A DNA stretch of 64,000 nt from contig JADKJR010000008.1 in the NCBI GenBank assembly GCA_016720925.1, positions 62,001-126,000 of the forward strand, read 5' to 3'. Below the pieces are notes generated by a model. The model was not told the DNA's origin, ran no database searches, and saw only the letters and a list, made by a program, of their open reading frames with translations. The DNA is from Betaproteobacteria bacterium. GTDB taxonomy: Bacteria > Pseudomonadota > Gammaproteobacteria > Burkholderiales > Usitatibacteraceae. Positions 1 through 11,418 of this stretch are shown here, in pieces (within the stretch, counting starts at the first letter, position 1; every line of letters starts with the position of its first letter). Position numbers and translations under genes: made by a program.

Positions 1-1439
1 CACCACCCACCTCGTCCGACAACGCCTGCAACTGTTCGGCTGAAGATTCTGCGTGGTGACATAAATAAAATCGCGCTCACTGGAATGCCCGTGCTGCCAC
101 CATTGCGTTTCCGACGGTGCGTAGGTGAAGCCTTCGAGCTTGCACAGCGCCTCGGTGAGGTGCGCGGCGTTGTACTCGGGGTTGATAACCGGGTTCCCCC
201 AGCGGTCATTGACGATCAGGCTGGGCGCGAGCTTGTAGTACCGGAAGCCGCCGCCGCCTTGCCAGTTCACTGCTTTCGTTATGCCGCCCTTGTCCTCGCC
301 GTCGATGACTTTTTTTAGACGAGGAATGATATGCGTGTGGCAATGCTCACCTAGCTCCACCATGATCCACCGTCGGCCCATTTTGTGACCGACTGCGCCA
401 GTGGTGCCGGATCCGCCGAAGGAATCGAGCACGAGGTCGTTGCGGTTAGTACCGATTTCAAGGACACGCTGGATCAAGCCCTCTGGTTTGGGCGTTACGA
501 AATCATCAGCCAGCGATGAGCTACCCAGCACGGCTCGTACCTCTTTTCTTGCCGCATCGGTATGGCTCGCGTATTCATGGGACCAGAGCGTTTGCGGAAC
601 CACGCCTTGATTACGTAGCAAATGTTTATATCGCTTGAACGACGGCGTTTTGCCGAGACCGTCCCCAAACCAAATGGAAACCTTCACCCGTGCCGAAGGT
701 GTTCATCTTTGGAATACGCCCAAACGCGCGTTTTACTTGGCAAAATCTCGTCGCCAGTATTGGGCTGGCTAATTGCGTAATACAGGTTGGGACGTTCTTC
801 AAACGATTTGCTACAGGTGTAATCACTGTTACGGAAAACTCCCTTTTCGTCCTCGAACTTGTATTGACGATCCTTTTCTTCAGTCCTGGGGATCAAATTT
901 CTCTGCCACTTCTCGCTCTTACGGTAAACCAGCAGATGGTCGTGCATCGGCGCAATAGATTTATGGTCGTTAGCGACGGCATATTTTTTCTGCCAAACCA
1001 CGTTTGCGACAAAGTGCACACGCCCAAATACCTCATCACACAACACCTTGAGGTAATGCGCCTCGTTGTCATCAATCGTGATCCAGAGAGAACCATCATC
1101 CGACAGCAAGTGCCGGATAATTTCCAGCCGATCCCGCATCAATCCCAACCAAATCGAATGCTCCAGCCCGTCGTCGTAATGGGTGAAGGCGCTGCCTGTG
1201 TTGTAAGGCGGGTCAATGAAAGCGCATTTCACCTTGCCTGAAAACTCCGCCTCCAGCGCCTTGAGCGCTAACAGGTTGTCGCCGAAGATGAGTCGGTTGT
1301 CGAAGATGTCGGCATCCGAAACCCGATGCTTGGCGTGATAGGACTTCTCTGGGTCTTCCAGCAAAATGCGCGGCTCCAGCCGCGGGCGTTTTTCCTTGCC
1401 GATCCACGTAAGCTCGAGCTTTTGTTTGTTGGTCATCAA
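1..1439 (-). pseudogene. Beta-class site-specific DNA methyltransferase (Mod-like), frameshifted, runs off left edge
   Basis: Adenine or N4-cytosine DNA methyltransferase of the type III Mod kind. The N-terminal part (251 codons from 1439) has DPPYNTG at residues 76-82 (motif IV). After a frame change at the GGG run 687-689 the reading continues in another frame to position 1 and contains the SAM-binding motif SFGGSGTTG. DPPY before FxGxG is the beta-class order, with the target-recognition region between. The break is explained by one lost G (or two extra bases) and is not part of the family. It starts 12 bp after ietS, so it is the last visible gene of the island operon; a partner restriction subunit would lie beyond the left edge. 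Either a decayed gene or an assembly indel. Confidence 0.85.
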
Positions 1440-1450
1440 TTACACGCTAC

Positions 1451-3765
1451 TTAGACCCGGACACGCGCGCGTTCGCGCGCCTGCAACTGTGCACGTATCT
1501 GTGTATAGAGTCGCGCCTCTTCGTTTTCGCGGTCGCTCATACGGATCACCAACGCATAAGGTTCTTCTTCCAGCACAAACGGCGGGACGCCCCATGCAAA
1601 ATCGTTTCGGGTCACCGCAATGAACAATCTATCCTTGCGGGTCCGCTTAATCGCCCAGGTAGATGCCTGCACTGTTCCGTAGGCGCGCTTCTGGGCACCG
1701 TAGGTAGTTTTGTTGCAGTTAATTTCCTTGATGCTTTCCACTTCTTCAACTGTTGCCTTGTCGAATGCGGACACGGCATCTTCAAGAGTCCCAGCTTCCA
1801 CCAGTCGGAACTGGAAACGGGTGGCCTTGTAGTCGAGGCGCGTTGTCCGGACCGGCGGGCAGTGTGCGAATGCGACGGTGATTTCACGTCTCCGACTTTT
1901 TCTGGGGCCGCTGTAGAAACTCTCTGGAATCGGCACTTCGTAGAAGTGATGATGCTTGTCGATGCCCGCCGATTCAGCAATCAAAATTACCTCCTCCTCG
2001 GTGGATCGGTACAAATTTGAAACATCGACCATACCGTAGCCGACAACCTGTGCAAGTTGCTCCTCTTTCCCACCAAAAAGATCGTGGCTTGCTGCTGGAA
2101 TCTTTCCGCTCGCGATCAACAGAGCGCGGAGAAGATTCATACTTGCATTGGGTACTTCAGTCAACAATCGAGCAGCAGCATGAGCGACATGAGGGGCCGC
2201 GAAACTTGCCTGCTCTTTCGAGAGCAATCGTCCCTCAGCAAAACCCTTTTCGGTGGACAATTCACCCATCCACCGATTTGACACCTGATCGGTACGGGGA
2301 TCGATGGCTTGGTTTCCGCCGTATGCGACAAGTTCCGGCTTTATGGCACCCTTTACAGAGAAACCACACCGCGTGAATGATGATGGCTGGTCTCTTTGTG
2401 CAATCGGGTTTCTGCCAAGTCATTTGGCCAGCGCCATGCCTTGTGGCCCCGATCCCAGCGTGCAAGACTTCCAACTGTAAGCGCGTTTAAGGCTGGCGCT
2501 GGATCGATCAGCCTGGCTTCGTCTCTGAAAAGGTAATGCGGATATTCGTTTTTCAACCAATCGATCGGTATATCCACGAAGTTTCCCGTCGGTACGACAA
2601 AGAGCACATCCAATTCACGCGCCAGCCGGTCCAGCGTGTACGCAAGACCACCAACTCGCCCTCCAAGGTATGGTTTATTTAGGTTCCCGTAGGAAAGGTT
2701 AAAGACACGGCAGCCATAGTTCTCGTGAAAATACCTTACTGCTTCATCGACGATATTTTCAATGAATCGCGCGTCGGATTCGGCATTGTGATCGAGCACG
2801 CGCCCGCACAATAGACGCAACTGGGGAATGAACTCCTTGGCCTGGGCACATGCTTCGACATCCCCATAAAGCGCGATGCCGGCCACCAAGGTCCCATGAC
2901 CGTCCTGGTCATGGGAAGCTTTGTCAGGAAGCAAGAAGCCCTGTGCATCGCCCAACGACGGTGCGAGCAATGGGTGTCCTTCGGCAATGCCGCTATCAAG
3001 TACCGCGACCAATGGGGCATCACCCGGTGGCGCGGCTTGCCTCACTTCCTGAATATCGAGCGTCATGATATCCAGTTCCAATCCCAGTCGTGGCGGCAGG
3101 TCGGCCGTGCGGACGTCGCGATGTGTCAACACAGATTCAGCTTGTGCCCGGTGGAGTCGTAGCCGATAGGCGACAACGTCTTCTACGTCGATACGATCCA
3201 GTATTGCGACCCCCTCTTTCCGCAGCCACGCATTGAAGGCTATTGTCATTACCTCGCGCTTGTCGCGTCGCCCAAGGGGCCACAACTCCACATCAAGGAT
3301 GAAAGGCTCCTGAATCGGTAACCCTTCGCGCCTCAACGCCCAGCCCATGCGATCTTCGGGCGTCCAGTGATCGAATGCTTCTAATGCATAGAGGATGTTG
3401 GCGTACTTGGGCTTCTTACCATCAACAAGTTGGCTAAGTCTCGCCTCAAATTCATCAAGTGCATTCCTGTCAGCAAATGCAAGCGCGTAGCCACCATCTT
3501 CTTGGCTCACAACCTCAACGCCGGGGAACGCTGTTTCAATTTGCTCGGGTGGCATCACTCCAACTTTGAGTTTGAAAAGCGGCCTGTCGTCAAAACCGCC
3601 AACGTCGCGTTCTGATTCCTTAATCGCGGTGGTCAGACTCTCTTGAAGCCTGCGCGCATGGGCAGGCACATCCGAAGGCGGCGGTGCAGGGCGAAAAGTA
3701 CCCGGACGCTTTTGCTTGACTGGTTGCTCGCGCTCAATCCTTAGGTGCGGATAGGCCTCCATCAC
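1451..3765 (-). pseudogene. ietS: IetS-like subtilisin-family serine protease (S8), split by one frameshift
   Basis: Subtilisin-fold protease that pairs with the AAA ATPase encoded just upstream. The first 470 codons carry catalytic Asp257 (VAVLDSGI) and His290 (DGHGT). The Ser motif (QASFAAPHVA) is in the second segment, from 2284 down to 1451. The two segments join through a third, uninterrupted reading (about 40 residues, including DQPSSFTRCG) if one base is restored at the GGG run 2406-2408. The restored protein is about 770 residues, as expected for the family. IetA/IetS was described as a plasmid stability and incompatibility pair on Ti plasmids and later as an antiphage system. As sequenced, the Ser is out of frame, so the protease would be inactive. 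Confidence 0.85.
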
Positions 3766-3768
3766 TTG

Positions 3769-4770
3769 TTACAAGGCGCCTGACAATTGACGCTTTCTGT
3801 TCAACTCACGCTGCTGAGCTTTTTCAATATGGCGAAGTTGGAGGAACTCCTGCCCTTTCAGAATCATGTCCTTGATCGCATGCCGTAACACGCGCTCCAC
3901 GTCGGCGTGGGACATTTCCGCGAAATATGGAAGAACCCGAGTGTCTTCCAATTCAAAGTCTCGCCGTACACCGCGCAATTTGATAGTCAGAAGCTGCGCA
4001 AGCTGCGCTCGCGTAGGTAGGTCGAATATAAGCACTTCCTCAAAGCGTCGCCAGATCGCAGAATCGAGCATGCCTTCGTGGTTAGTCGCTGCAATGATGA
4101 GGCTCTTGCCCTGATAGGCGTCAAGCATTTGCAGCACAGCGTTGACCACGCGCTTGAGTTCGCCGTGTTCGCTGGTATCCGACCTCTCCTTACCTAAAGC
4201 GTCAAATTCGTCGAAAAGCGCCACCATCGGAGTCGAATCGATAAAGTCGAAGACCTTGCGCAGATTACTGGCCGTTTCGCCCAAGTATGAAGACACCACA
4301 CTGTCAATCCGAATGAGCGCGAGCGGAAGGTTCAGTTCCGTGGCCACGACCTCTGCCGTCAGAGTCTTGCCGCAACCGGGCGGGCCGCAAAATAGCATTT
4401 TGTCTGCGGGACGTAAGCCGTAACTTCTGAGCACATCAGCGCGGTGGTGTTGTTCGAGTATGTCTTCGATGACCTGCTGGTTTTCTTCGGAGAGAACGAC
4501 TTCTTCCATACCGCGCGCAGGATCGCGAAGACTGAGGAGCGGCAGGCCCCGCTCTTGATCCACAGGGATGCGTTCCGCGAGTCCGCGAGTAGCGGTTGAT
4601 ATAGTGCGAAGGCTACCGCCATAAAGGATCTGCTCCAGGTCGTTGGCGAGCAAATGATGTTGCTTTTGGCGCTCCTCGCGGATAATGGCTTCGGATGCTT
4701 GACGGAAAGCAGATGTGTCTCCGGTCGCTCCCGCTTTTACCAATTGCCTCAATATCTTGCCGCTGGCCAT
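3769..4770 (-). CDS. ietA: IetA-like AAA+ ATPase
   Basis: 333-residue AAA ATPase. Walker A GPPGCGKT lies at residues 129-136 and Walker B LFDEFDALG near 188. An N-terminal helical region of about 110 residues precedes the ATPase core, which ends with an AAA lid. It sits 3 bp upstream of the ietS homologue, the hallmark arrangement of the ATPase-protease pair. The ATPase is thought to control or counter the toxic protease. It is the only gene of the minus-strand island operon without an indel. The start at 4770 follows a GGAGG-like site about 6 bp upstream. Confidence 0.88.
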   Translation of the reverse strand: MASGKILRQLVKAGATGDTSAFRQASEAIIREERQKQHHLLANDLEQILYGGSLRTISTATRGLAERIPVDQERGLPLLSLRDPARGMEEVVLSEENQQVIEDILEQHHRADVLRSYGLRPADKMLFCGPPGCGKTLTAEVVATELNLPLALIRIDSVVSSYLGETASNLRKVFDFIDSTPMVALFDEFDALGKERSDTSEHGELKRVVNAVLQMLDAYQGKSLIIAATNHEGMLDSAIWRRFEEVLIFDLPTRAQLAQLLTIKLRGVRRDFELEDTRVLPYFAEMSHADVERVLRHAIKDMILKGQEFLQLRHIEKAQQRELNRKRQLSGAL

Positions 4771-4801
4771 GACGCTCCTCCTTCACTGAATCGAATCTGT
4801 T

Positions 4802-4814
4802 TAGTAGTCTACTA
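4802..4814. promoter_or_regulatory. Palindrome upstream of ietA
   Basis: TAGTAG-T-CTACTA is a perfect inverted repeat about 32 bp upstream of the ietA start, in the 84-bp gap after the DUF2130 gene. A possible operator for the ietAS unit; function inferred from position only. Confidence 0.35.
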
Positions 4815-4854
4815 TCTGCGCTGACTCATTGGACAAGTAACGCACGTTACGCAG

Positions 4855-6146
4855 CTAAACAGTTGTACCGTCTTCAAGTGCGGGAAAACTTAAGCCCTCA
4901 ATCTCCTGCAGCGACTTCCCCGCAATCCCTTGTAAATCCCCATACATCCCCACCGTCGCCCCCATCACCCGCTCAATCTGCTCTTCGCGTTTCGCCCATT
5001 GCTTCGTGATGGCTTTCTTTTCCTTATCGAGGTCCTCCTGCATGGTGGAAAACGCTTCTACGATGGCCTCCACGCGCTGGCGGAAACGCGGGCCAGTAAG
5101 GTATTGGTAGACCATTTCCGTTTTGGTCTGCTGACCTTCGGTGACCTGCCGCGCAAGGGCAAGCTCAAGCAATGACTGGCGCAAGATCATCGCCACCGGC
5201 AACGCGGCGCGCGGGTGCGTAACCCAGACGCCCTCTACCATTTCGAAGGTTTCAACGCCCTTCGGCAGTACCTGGCTCACGATCACGGCAATTTCCGCCT
5301 TCGCGGTTCGCTGATCATCGCGAAGTTTTACCAGCCAGGCATCGCTCCAGTTCTTGGTGCGCTTGAACTCCCACAAGATGGTGCCGCCCGACTGGCCGCT
5401 CGTGCCTACGACACGGTGCAGCACATCCCCGCCATATTCGCCTTTGGGTACCGGCTCGATAGTGTCGAAGGGGAATTTCGCACGCAACAGGTTTTCAAGT
5501 TCCAGTTCCTGCACTTCGCCCTGCAGTTGTTGTGAGCCCTGTTCGGCCCGCCGCTTGAGGTCCTCGATCTGTTTCTGCATCGCGGCAATAGTGTTCTCCT
5601 TTCTCCATCACCTTGAGCTTCTGTTCGTCCTCGGCTTCTTTCCTGGCTTGCTGGCGGGTGGCGTCGAGCCTTCCTGCACCCGCTTTTGAACGGTGAGTTC
5701 CAGTTCACGTTTGGCGTCGTCGAGTTCGCGCTGTTTTACAATCAGCTCGGCCTGCGCCTTCTGTGCCTCGGCCAATTTTTCTTCACGGCTTTTTAGCACT
5801 TCTTGCAAGTCGGCCACTTCACGGGTTTTCTGGTCGAGGTCGGTTGCGGCGGCTTGCTTGGCTTTCTTGGTCTCCTCCGCCGCGATTCGGGTTCGATCCT
5901 CTTTCAGTTGCGCTTCAACCTGATCGGCCACTTGTTCATCAAGTGTGCTTTTGGCATCGGCCAGCAATTTTCCTTCTCGCGCATGGCCTGCTCGCGCGTG
6001 GCAATGTCGCTGTCTTTCTGCGCCAGTTGTTGCTCGAATTGCCGGCGAGTGGATTCGATCAGCGGCGCGGCCAGCGATTCGGTGAGCTTGATTTCCGTCT
6101 TGCAGTGCGGGCAGGTGATGGTGGGTTCGGTCACGGCTCGCCTCAC
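4855..6146 (-). pseudogene. DUF2130 coiled-coil protein, three indels
   Basis: The family has an N-terminal zinc-ribbon-like segment (TCPHCKTEIKL), a long Lys/Glu-rich coiled coil and a C-terminal domain of about 240 residues (4855-5580, intact). The gene is broken three times: a T-run 5968-5971 (one base lost), around 5668-5670 (one base lost) and around 5598-5599 (one base gained). Reading through restores a protein of about 430 residues, the usual length. The function of DUF2130 is not established; it is often seen in accessory and defence regions. GTG at 6146 overlaps the restored dinD stop (GTGA), so translation was coupled; GTG at 6134 is an alternative start. Confidence 0.75.
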
Positions 6147-7025
6147 TTATCCTTGGGCTTTTCGCTGGCGTCACCCAGTAAGCCACCTGCTTCACGCTCA
6201 TCCAGCGTGAGCTTCGGGGTCGCGGTCTTGACCCGCTTTCACTTCTGATGTGTTCGCAGGCGGAATCTGTTCCGGCAAAGTGCCGCCAATGCGCTTGATG
6301 GCATCGCGCACTTCCTTGCCGACGTTTTCATGGGTCTGAATTGCGTGAGACTGGTTGCGAATATTGTCGCGCGCCAACTTGTCGCGGGTCTGGGTCATGC
6401 GGAACTGGTTGGCCGCCAGTTCGGTCGCGTTCATGCGGTCGAGCAGGTTGTCCTTTTCGGGAATGGACTTGCGCTGTTTGATGGACTCGCGCCCCAGGCC
6501 GCCATAGAGACCCTTGTAGCCGGCGTCGTGGAATACGCCGAACATTTTGCTTTGCACGCCGGCATCTTGCGCGGCGCCGGATAATGCCTTGAATTCTTCG
6601 GAGGTTTGCTTTCGCAATTCCAGCCGTTCCACATCGGCCGCAAGTTGATCGGAAAGCTCCTGGCGGCGGGTCTGGATGGCAAAGTATTGCTGTGCCCGCG
6701 CGATTTCCGGCTTGCGAGGGTCGCCATTCTGGGCGATGAGGTAACAGGCGAAGCGGGAGAGCTGGTAATCATCCACCATCTGGACGGCACCTTTACCCCC
6801 GGTGATCGGTTTGCCGGCGCCGGCAAAGTGATGCTCAGGCGGATTTCCCGATTCTTTACAAGAGGTTTTGGCGCGCTCAATGGCCTGCTCGAAACGCCGC
6901 CACTGGCTATAGCCCAACATGGGCTGCAGGGCGCGGGCGCTCCAGTATTCCGCGCCATGTTCGTTGACCTGTTTCAGTTCTTCAAACGACTTGCCCGCGA
7001 TCGTCACTTCATTTTTCTTCGGCAT
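6143..7025 (-). pseudogene. dinD: DNA-damage-inducible protein D (DinD), C-terminal frameshift
   Basis: DinD family, with an N-terminal BRO/antirepressor-like region (GAEYWSARALQPMLGYSQWRRFE) followed by the DinD core (ELSDQLAADVERLELR, YKGLYGGLG). In E. coli DinD disassembles RecA filaments. The frame changes at the TTT run 6237-6239; the other frame supplies a normal tail (TPKLTLDEREAGGLLGDAS) ending at 6143. The ATG at 7025 overlaps the helicase stop (TAATG), showing an operon. Only the last ~30 residues are affected, so the protein could remain partly functional. An in-frame ATG at 7040 is a less likely start. Confidence 0.8.
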
Positions 7026-9892
7026 TATTTCAACTCCCATTCGATCGTGAACAATACTCGTTCTTCGACCTGTTGTTGCAGTTGCTTTTCCAACTGGGCG
7101 ATCAGGTCATTGCGCTGGGCCTCGACTTCGTCCTGGCGGTTGAACAGTTCGCGCCGCAGCTTGGTGCGCTTGCCTTCGAGTTCGCGCTGGTGCTTCTGGT
7201 GCGCGAGCTTTTCTTCCAGTGACGGTGAGACGGCCGCGGTGCGGCGCACTTCCTTGATCTCGACATCGATCGCTCTGATTTCCTGCTCGAGGCCGAGCTT
7301 CAGGTCGTCGGCCCAGGCATCGAGTTTCTCGACCTCCTGCTGGAAGTAGCCGAGGTTACGCTGGTTGATCTCACGCAGCAGGCGCTGCTTGCGCGCTTCC
7401 CCCTCCGCGGCCAGCGTGCTATCGCCGGCGGTGAAGAGGCAGGCAGTTTGTTGTTGTGCCGGAAAGCGGAGCAACCTCTCCGGATCGTCCTCGGCCAACG
7501 CGACACCGCCGGCCGTGGTGGCGGCCACGATCAGGTGCTGTTCCTGCTGGCCGAGTGCTGCAACGGAAAGCAGGCTCACGGAGAGCCAGCCGGTCTGCCC
7601 ACGATAGGCCTTAAGCGTGGTGACCTGGCTACCGTAGCGGTCGTAGTCGAACACAAGGCGCGTCGGTAGTGTCGCAGGCCTTGGCCTGTTCGATGATCCA
7701 CACGGCAAGCGGGTGTCCAACACGGTAGAGGTGTGCTTCACCGCTACGGCGCGGCAGTTCATAGCGACCGAGATCGACGCTGTCGAGTTCGGCGCCGGGA
7801 GAGCGAGTCAACGTAAATCCGTCTTGATCGAACTTAGCAACTCGCCCAGTTCGGCCTCGGTCAGGTCCATCAACATCCGCTCATAACGGTTCAATGCGGA
7901 GCGGCTGTCCGCGGCGCTCACCCGGAGTTTGTCCTGGACGTCTTCGTCGAAATTCTCCAGCAGCAGTTGCCGGGTCTTTACCATGGCCTCGGATATTTCA
8001 CCCGACAAGTCGAGCTGCAACTGCTCGAAGCTGGCCTTGATCGCTTGGGGATCGCGGCAGTTCTGGTAGATGTCGGCGATGCGGCGCTCGAAATCCACGC
8101 CCGAGCCGATGGCGCCCAGTACCTCGTCGCTGGCGCCAAAGACGCCCTCAAACAATTGGAATTTTTCCGCCAGCAATTGATAGACACGGGCGTCGGCCTC
8201 GTTGCTGCGGTCGACGAAGTTCACCACCACCACGTCGTGCTTCTGGCCGTAGCGATGGCAGCGACCGATGCGCTGTTCGATGCGCTGCGGATTCCAGGGC
8301 AGGTCGTAGTTGATGACCAGCGAGCAGAACTGCAGGTTGATGCCCTCGGCCCCGGCCTCGGTGGCGATCATGACCGTGCCGCGTTCCTTGAAATGCTCGA
8401 CCAGGGCAGCACGGGTATCGGCGGTTTTGGAGCCGCTGATCTTGTCCGTGCCTTTGTGGCGCTCTATCCATTCTTTGTACACGGCTTGTGCGCGCGGGTC
8501 GCTATTCGTGCCGTTAAAGAGCACGATGCCTTCGCCATAGGAAGTATCTGCCAGCAGGGACAGCAAGTATTCCTGCGTTCGGCGGGACTCAGTGAAGATG
8601 ATGGCTTTCTTGGCCGCACCGAGTCGATCCAATTCGGCGAACGCTCGGGCAAGCGCCGTCAGTAACGCCTTGCCTTTGGTGTTGTCGCGGATATTGGTGG
8701 CGAGCGTCTTGAAGTGTCGAAGTTCTTCGATTTCCTGGACGACCGCAGCGCGTTCATTCCTCACTGCCGACTCGTCATTGGCGGCGAGTTCATTCAACTC
8801 GTCGGCGGTTTCGTCGAGCGACTCGTAGTCTTCATCCAACTCATTGGCGAGATCGGGAACATCCGGCGCGTCATCGAGCAACGCCTGCAACCGCTTGGCC
8901 ATCGTTTCAAGCGCACCCGCGATGGCGTGGCTTGATGAGGCGAGTAGTTTCCACAGCACCAGGGAGATCAGTTGACGCTGGCTGTTCGGCAGCGCCTTCA
9001 GGTTTGGCCGACGGAGGTATTCCGCCACGAGATGGGAGAGTTCCCTTTCTTCTCTCGATGGCGTGAACTCTTCAACGATGGCGCGCCGCGCGGTGAAGGG
9101 TACGTATTGCTGCACTTGCCGGCGTAGCGTGCGCTTGCAGATCGGCGCGATGCGGGCGCGCAATGCTGCGTGCGTCTGGTCTCGATTTGACTGGCTGAAT
9201 TGAACGCGAAAACTTTCCAGATCGCCAAAGACACGATCATCGATCATGCTCACCAGGCCGTAGAGTTCCAGCAGCGAATTCTGCAACGGCGTGGCGGTCA
9301 GCAATACTTTTGAGTGAACACGCGCCAGCGCTTCTTTCAGCGTCTTGGCAATGACATTGCTGGTCTTATAAACGTTGCGCATGCGATGCGCTTCATCCAT
9401 GACCACCAGATCCCAGTTGATAGCCTTAATATCTTCGGCCTTGGACTTTGCGAACTGGTAAGAGCAGATCACCGGGCCCGTCGATATCAGGAACGGATTC
9501 TGGCTCTCTTGTTTGCGGAAGGTGTTGTAGTTTTTGGATTCCAGAATCAGAGATTGCAGAACAAACTTGTCTTGCAATTCCTGATGCCACTGCTTGCGCA
9601 GGTTGGCCGGAACGATGATCAGGATGCGGCGGCGACGTTCAGCCCAGCGCTGAGAAATAACGAGGCCAGCCTCGATGGTCTTTCCTAGGCCAACTTCGTC
9701 GGCGAGGATGACACCACGCGATAGCGGATTTCGGCAGGCAAACAATGCGGCCTCAACCTGATGCGGATTAAGGTCAACCTGTGAATCCACCAGCGTGGAT
9801 GCCAGCGATTCCATTGAGTCACTCGCGGCACGACGCGTCAGCAACCACGCGTAGTACTGGCTTTGGTATGGCGTGAGTGGCTGGCGCGTCAT
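7025..9892 (-). pseudogene. SNF2/DEAD-type helicase of an R-M-like defence operon, two indels
   Basis: Superfamily 2 helicase related to RapA/SNF2. Visible motifs are GLGKT (residues 73-77 counted from the TTG at 9907), MDEAH, TATPLQNS and, in the C-terminal RecA domain, RIGRCHRYGQ. The frame is lost at the AAA run 7815-7817 and again around 7669-7673 (an AC dinucleotide is missing or one base is extra). Restoring both gives about 955 residues, including a C-terminal coiled coil (7025-7600). This is the first gene of the island operon, followed by dinD with a TAATG overlap. The start is ATG 9892, or TTG 9907. It probably translocates DNA for the methylase/restriction module. Confidence 0.85.
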
Positions 9893-9907
9893 GACTTGGT
9901 CAGGCAA

Positions 9908-10285
9908 GAGTCAACGATTTCAAACGGTTGATAGAAATGTGGCAGCTGGCGAAATTGCCAACCAATTTCAAACGCCATGAATGCGTTCCCGGCGCCATTG
10001 TCATGTGGCTAATGACGGGAAAAACATTCGGTTTGTGTTTTTTGGCATACTCATGTGGGAAGAACGCGCATTTTCCGGAGACACAACCCTAACTATAAGG
10101 CGGCTGGCCTCCTACGTTAAGGATCGGCTGCCGGTGGCGTCATAAGAAGTCATTCCCGACGTCAGCCAGAGGTCTCTCGTCAACTTCATTGACCTGGACT
10201 TTACCGGCGCAAGAAATTCACCTTGAAGCAGGTGCACAGTCGCCGTGGGTTCGAACTCAGGCAGAGACGGGGCGGTGATATAAGA
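9908..10285. other. Intergenic region between divergent helicase and Mrr-type nuclease
   Basis: 378 bp without a convincing gene. It must hold the promoters of the minus-strand island operon and of the plus-strand nuclease. A stretch near 10238 resembles a tRNA T-loop, but no cloverleaf fits around it. Confidence 0.5.
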
Positions 10286-11188
10286 ATGAGCCGCAAGAAA
10301 GAGAATCTACTCGAATTGCTGATAGAAGCACCATGGTGGATCAATATTGTTTTGGCGATTCTCAGTTTCGTTTTTCTTCGGTGGATAGTTCCCGCCATGC
10401 TCGGCAGCGAAGGCGCCGGAAAGATATTGGGTAACTTGTCTTCCCAGTTCTCGACATGGATTTCACTGCTTTTCGCCCTAATGGCGGCTGCATCATGGCT
10501 GCGCGAAATTTTCATGCGCCGCGGAAGATCAGTCCAGTCCGCTAGCGGTGGTACAGAATCGACGTTCGGCCAGCAATACGACAAGCCGGGCAAGGAAACA
10601 CGAAGAGTCAATTCTTTGCTGGCAGTTGCGCCGGTTGATGCGAAACCGCTATCTTGGAGTGTCGAACTGCTGCGCGAGCTTGAGTGGAAGCGATTTGAGG
10701 CGGTTGGCGCGGAGTTATTTCGGGAGTTGGGATTCCGCGCTGAAATGCTGTCAAAGGGGCCTGACGGCGGGATTGATGTGAAGCTATATAAGGATAGTGA
10801 TGTTGCCCCGGCCGCCATCGTGCAGTGTAAGTCATGGAAAGCACGACAAGTAGGCATCAAGCCGCTGCGGGAGTTTTTGGGCGTGATGACACATGAAGGG
10901 GTGACTGAGGGCATCTTTCTCGCGGCGTTTGATTTCACGCAGGAAGCGGTGGAATTTGCCAAGGCCAATAGAATTGATGCCGTCGATGGCAAACGCTTCT
11001 TTCAAATGATCGACACATTGAGTATCGAGGCGCAACAAAAACTGCTTGGGGTAGCGACCGAAGGCGACTATAAGACACCGAGTTGTCCAAGCTGTGCTAT
11101 CAAGCTCGTACACAGATCAAGTAGCCATGGAAATTTCTGGGGCTGCGCGAATTATCCGCGTTGCAAATACAAAATGAACATCGCGTAA
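10286..11188 (+). CDS. Membrane-anchored Mrr-type restriction endonuclease with topoisomerase zinc finger
   Basis: About 300 residues in three parts. Two N-terminal membrane segments (WWINIVLAILSFVFLRWIV and WISLLFALMAAASW) are followed by an Mrr-like PD-(D/E)XK nuclease core: GPDGGIDVKLY, then IVQCKSW, giving the D...QxK pattern. A C-terminal C4 zinc finger of the topoisomerase type closes the protein (CPSC...CANYPRC). Mrr nucleases cut modified DNA. ATG 10286 has a GGCGG-type site before it; an in-frame ATG at 10223 would add an unlikely basic leader. It is transcribed away from the helicase operon and is the only intact nuclease in the island. Confidence 0.85.
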   Translation: MSRKKENLLELLIEAPWWINIVLAILSFVFLRWIVPAMLGSEGAGKILGNLSSQFSTWISLLFALMAAASWLREIFMRRGRSVQSASGGTESTFGQQYDKPGKETRRVNSLLAVAPVDAKPLSWSVELLRELEWKRFEAVGAELFRELGFRAEMLSKGPDGGIDVKLYKDSDVAPAAIVQCKSWKARQVGIKPLREFLGVMTHEGVTEGIFLAAFDFTQEAVEFAKANRIDAVDGKRFFQMIDTLSIEAQQKLLGVATEGDYKTPSCPSCAIKLVHRSSSHGNFWGCANYPRCKYKMNIA

Positions 11189-11418
11189 CTGTGTATGTAC
11201 CAAGCAGAATGCGCGTTGATCCGTTTGCGCGTGTTTTCGTCGCCGATCGGCATTCGAAAAGTTTTGAACTACTCTGGTCGTTTGAAGGTTATGACAGCGG
11301 GCGCACACCATTGCCGGAGATCGCAACAGTTCAAGTGCTGACACTGCAGTCGGTCAGTCCGCCAAGAATTCGAGGGTTGAGAAACGCGATGCAGTGTGAT
11401 GTAAAACCTCGGACGCCA

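Noticed and set aside
10225..10262. tRNA-like T-loop (GGGTTCGAACTC)
   Set aside because: No acceptor, D or anticodon stems can be built around it.
10201..10992. Minus-strand open frame of 263 codons
   Set aside because: Antisense to the Mrr-type nuclease, with no recognisable motif.
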